From: an uncultured Janibacter sp.
GTDB lineage: Bacteria; Actinomycetota; Actinomycetes; Actinomycetales; Dermatophilaceae
Direction: 5' to 3'
DNA: 7,472 nt
Assembly (NCBI GenBank): GCA_946222495.1
Contig: CAMICF010000145.1
Coordinates: 1-7,472, forward strand
Shown here: one piece after another, positions 5,527 through 7,472 of the stretch
How positions within the stretch are numbered: the first letter of the stretch is position 1
Layout of the letters: each line of letters opens with the position of its first letter
Notes under the pieces: model-generated
What the model was told of the DNA's origin: nothing
The model's database searches: none
Seen by the model: only the letters and a program-made list of their open reading frames with translations
Made by a program: the position numbers and the translations under genes

Positions 5527-6572
5527 TGCCGGCCACAGCACCCGACGCACCGGTCCCCCCTTCGTCCGAGGGGGAGGGCCTCCCCTTCGCCACGGTCGAA
5601 GGGGGGACCGCCGCCGCGAGCGCGGAGTACGGGCCGATCAACGCCGTCCCGGTCCGGCACCCCGGTCGGTGGGTGGCGCTCGTCGTCATCGCGGTGATCT
5701 TCGCGATGATCATCAGCAGCCTCGTGACCAACGAGCGCTGGGACTGGCCCTTCGCCTTCCGGGTGATGAACTTCAACCCGGTGCTCGAGGGCCTGCTCAA
5801 GGGCACGATCATCGCCACGATCGGCTCGATGATCATCGGGGTCACGCTCGGCACGGTCGTGGGCATCATGCGGCTCTCGGACAACCCGCTCCTGACCTTC
5901 GTCGGCTTCCTCTACACGTGGTTCTTCCGCGGCATCCCGCGCCTCGTGCTCGTCGTGCTCTTCGGCACGGGCATCGGCTACCTGTACCCGAGGTTCGACA
6001 TCGGTCCCTTCCCCTTCAGCCAGCAGCTCGCGGGGTGGCTGGGGATGAGCAACGACCTCACGCTCTTCACCCTCAACGTCAACCAGATCAGCACGACCCT
6101 CATCTGGGCGATCATCGCGATGGGCCTCTCGGAGGCCGCATACATGGCCGAGATCGCGCGCGCCGGGATCATGAGCGTCGACGAGGGCCAGCGGGAGGCG
6201 GCGGCGGCGCTGGGCATGAGCCCCGGCCTCTCGATGCGCCGCGTCGTGCTGCCGCAGGCGATGCGGGTCATCATCCCGCCCACCGGCAACGAGACGATCG
6301 CCATGCTCAAGGACACCTCGCTGCTCGCCTACCTCCCGCTGGCCACCGAGCTCTTCAACCAGACCCAGATCATCGGCAACCGCACGCTGAAGATCATGCC
6401 CTCGCTCATGGCCGCCTGCCTCTGGTACCTCATCCTCACGAGCGTGCTCATGGTCGGGCAGCACTTCCTCGAGAAGCGCTTCGGTCGCGGCTACGGCAAC
6501 ACCGCCGTCCAGACGAAGACGGACGTCAACCGGACCCGCCTCATGGGTCTGACGATCGGAGGCGGCAAGTGA
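5526..6572 (+). CDS. Amino acid ABC transporter permease (HisM/GlnP family)
   Basis: A 348-residue inner-membrane subunit of the amino acid importer. The EAA loop that docks onto the ATPase is at 224-243 (EAAAALG...VVLP), preceded by SEAAYMAEIARAGI and followed by the family segment PPTGNETIAMLKDTSLLAY (251-269). Hydrophobic helices lie near 49-67, 90-115, 122-150, 188-206 and 292-312. It is longer than the roughly 220-residue GlnP type. The extra N-terminus has a Pro/Gly/Glu-rich tail (1-33), then INAVPVRHPGRWVA leading into an additional helix; the loop at about 155-185 is also enlarged. I recall similar long forms in actinobacteria. The ATG overlaps the upstream stop by one base (TGATG), implying translational coupling. 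A 14-bp inverted repeat covers codons 9-29 and forces codons (CCT, GGG, GAA) that are uncommon elsewhere in these genes. Confidence 0.94.
   Translation: MPATAPDAPVPPSSEGEGLPFATVEGGTAAASAEYGPINAVPVRHPGRWVALVVIAVIFAMIISSLVTNERWDWPFAFRVMNFNPVLEGLLKGTIIATIGSMIIGVTLGTVVGIMRLSDNPLLTFVGFLYTWFFRGIPRLVLVVLFGTGIGYLYPRFDIGPFPFSQQLAGWLGMSNDLTLFTLNVNQISTTLIWAIIAMGLSEAAYMAEIARAGIMSVDEGQREAAAALGMSPGLSMRRVVLPQAMRVIIPPTGNETIAMLKDTSLLAYLPLATELFNQTQIIGNRTLKIMPSLMAACLWYLILTSVLMVGQHFLEKRFGRGYGNTAVQTKTDVNRTRLMGLTIGGGK
5551..5610 (+). repeat. Perfect 14-bp inverted repeat within the permease 5' end
   Basis: CGGTCCCCCCTTCG (5551-5564) is exactly complementary to CGAAGGGGGGACCG (5597-5610), with a 32-nt interval. 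Inside it GGGGAGG (5571-5577) pairs with CCTCCCC (5579-5585). A second CCCCTTCG at 5582-5589 could instead pair with CGAAGGGG (5597-5604), and CCCCCT (5556-5561) with AGGGGG (5569-5574), so alternative RNA folds exist. It begins 25 nt after the permease start, at the binding protein/permease junction where stem-loops often lower expression of distal genes in ABC operons. The regulatory role is inferred. Confidence 0.8.
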
Positions 6573-7387
6573 GCCAGCCACTCGTGCACGCGGTCCAGGT
6601 CCGCAAGTCCTTCGGCAGCAACGAGGTGCTCAAGGGCATCGACATCGACGTCAACGCCGGTGAGGTCGTGTGCCTGCTCGGGCCCTCCGGGTCGGGCAAG
6701 ACGACCTTCCTCCGGTGCGTCAACCAGCTCGAGGACATCCAGGCCGGGCGGATCTTCGTCGACGGCGACCTCATGGGCTACCGGGACAAGGGCGCGAAGG
6801 GGGCCGGCAAGCTCTTCCGCCTCAAGGACAAGGAGATCGCGGCCCAGCGCCGGGAGATCGGGATGGTCTTCCAGCGGTTCAACCTCTTCCCGCACATGAC
6901 CGCGCTGCAGAACGTCATGGAGGCGCCCGTCAAGGTCAAGGGGCGCCGCAGGGCCGAGGTGCGCGAGGAGGCCACCGCCCTGCTCGACAAGGTCGGGCTC
7001 GCGGACAAGACGAATGCCTACCCCGGCCAGCTCTCCGGTGGGCAGCAGCAGCGGGTCGCCATCGCGCGGGCGCTGGCGATGCAGCCCAAGCTCATGCTCT
7101 TCGACGAGCCCACGTCGGCGCTCGACCCCGAGCTCGTCGGCGAGGTCCTCGAGGTGATGCGCGACCTCGCGAAGCAGGGCATGACGATGCTCGTCGTCAC
7201 CCACGAGATGGCCTTCGCCCGTGACGTCGCCGACCGGGTGATCTTCATGGACGGCGGGGTCGTCGTCGAGGAGGGCGCACCGAGCCAGGTCATCAACGAG
7301 CCGCGCCACCAGCGCACCCGGGACTTCCTCGGGCGGCTGCGCTCGGAGCACGAGCGCGTCGCTGAGGCGGCTGCCGAGCTGCTCTGA
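6569..7387 (+). CDS. Amino acid ABC transporter ATP-binding protein (GlnQ/HisP family)
   Basis: The 272-residue cytoplasmic ATPase that powers the importer; two copies should bind the permease dimer. All motifs are intact: aromatic A-loop F15, Walker A GPSGSGKTT (38-46), Q-loop Q102 (MVFQRFNLFPH), signature LSGGQ (155-159), Walker B LMLFDE (175-180) with catalytic E180, D-loop SALD (183-186) and H-loop H212 (VVTHEM). A basic insertion at about 71-93 (YRDKGAKGAGKLFRLKDKEI) lies between the first strands and the Q-loop; I recall similar insertions in actinobacterial members. The start is GTG 6569, which overlaps the permease stop by 4 nt (GTGA) and follows GGAGG (6558-6562) by 6 nt, so both coupling and initiation are well supported. 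Last gene of the operon. Confidence 0.96.
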   Translation: MSQPLVHAVQVRKSFGSNEVLKGIDIDVNAGEVVCLLGPSGSGKTTFLRCVNQLEDIQAGRIFVDGDLMGYRDKGAKGAGKLFRLKDKEIAAQRREIGMVFQRFNLFPHMTALQNVMEAPVKVKGRRRAEVREEATALLDKVGLADKTNAYPGQLSGGQQQRVAIARALAMQPKLMLFDEPTSALDPELVGEVLEVMRDLAKQGMTMLVVTHEMAFARDVADRVIFMDGGVVVEEGAPSQVINEPRHQRTRDFLGRLRSEHERVAEAAAELL

Positions 7388-7388
7388 G

Positions 7389-7428
7389 GCGCCACCCCCT
7401 TCTCGGTCACCCGAGAAGGGGGTGGCGC
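7389..7428. terminator. 18-bp stem terminator after the ABC operon
   Basis: GCGCCACCCCCTTCTCGG (7389-7406) pairs perfectly with 7411-7428 around a TCAC tetraloop, starting one base after the ATPase stop codon. There is no T-run on either side. Symmetry and a possible convergent gene ending at 7442 suggest it may act in both directions. Confidence 0.85.
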
Positions 7429-7441
7429 GCGGACCGCCGGT

Positions 7442-7472
7442 TCAGCTCAGGTGGTGCACCGGCGCGACCTCG
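7442..7472 (-). CDS. Possible 3' end of a convergent gene
   Basis: On the minus strand the edge of the window reads ...EVAPVHHLS followed by a TGA stop (7444-7442), with the GC-rich third positions typical of this genome. The stop lies just past the strong hairpin, the expected layout for convergent genes. Only nine codons are visible, so no product can be assigned. Another minus-strand frame stops at 7449-7447, so the call is tentative. Confidence 0.35.
   Translation of the reverse strand, partial: EVAPVHHLS

Noticed and set aside
4525..5550. 341-residue minus-strand open frame opposite the binding-protein gene
   Set aside because: Shadow frame produced by GC-rich third positions; the plus-strand protein has a signal peptide, lipobox and conserved ligand residues.

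Overview
The window is a high-GC chromosomal segment with GC-rich third codon positions, actinobacterial domain architectures and terminators made of long GC stems without a T-run. It is most likely from an actinomycete of the Micrococcales; an Intrasporangiaceae-like organism is my guess from the protein flavour, not something the sequence proves. All six complete genes lie on the plus strand. A possible seventh gene enters from the right edge on the minus strand.

Left part (1-2670): an AbiEi-like/DUF559 nuclease-fold protein (64-999) is followed by a 119-nt gap. Most of that gap is a three-copy tandem repeat with an exact 32-bp period, each copy built around the palindrome CCTTAAGG. Next come a Pat/HisC2-type aromatic (or histidinol-phosphate) aminotransferase (1119-2192) and a small four-helix membrane protein of the phage-holin-4 (YvlD-like) family (2229-2624). 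A 12-bp terminator hairpin closes this block.

Middle (2671-4535): a single gene encodes a membrane-anchored protein with an extracytoplasmic ModA-like substrate-binding domain fused to a C-terminal von Willebrand A domain with an intact MIDAS. A dyad-rich leader lies in front of it and a hairpin starts at its stop codon.

Right part (4536-7472): a compact three-gene operon encodes a polar amino acid ABC importer: lipoprotein binding protein, permease (1-nt overlap) and ATPase (4-nt overlap with a perfect Shine-Dalgarno). A perfect 14-bp inverted repeat sits in the first codons of the permease gene and may adjust permease/ATPase expression relative to the binding protein. The operon ends in an 18-bp stem terminator that may also serve a convergent gene.

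Most of the window is ordinary metabolic and transport content. I found no clear new multi-gene system. The least explained signals are the 32-bp repeat array, the hairpin in the permease gene and the high frequency of the 9-mer CGAAGGGGG.
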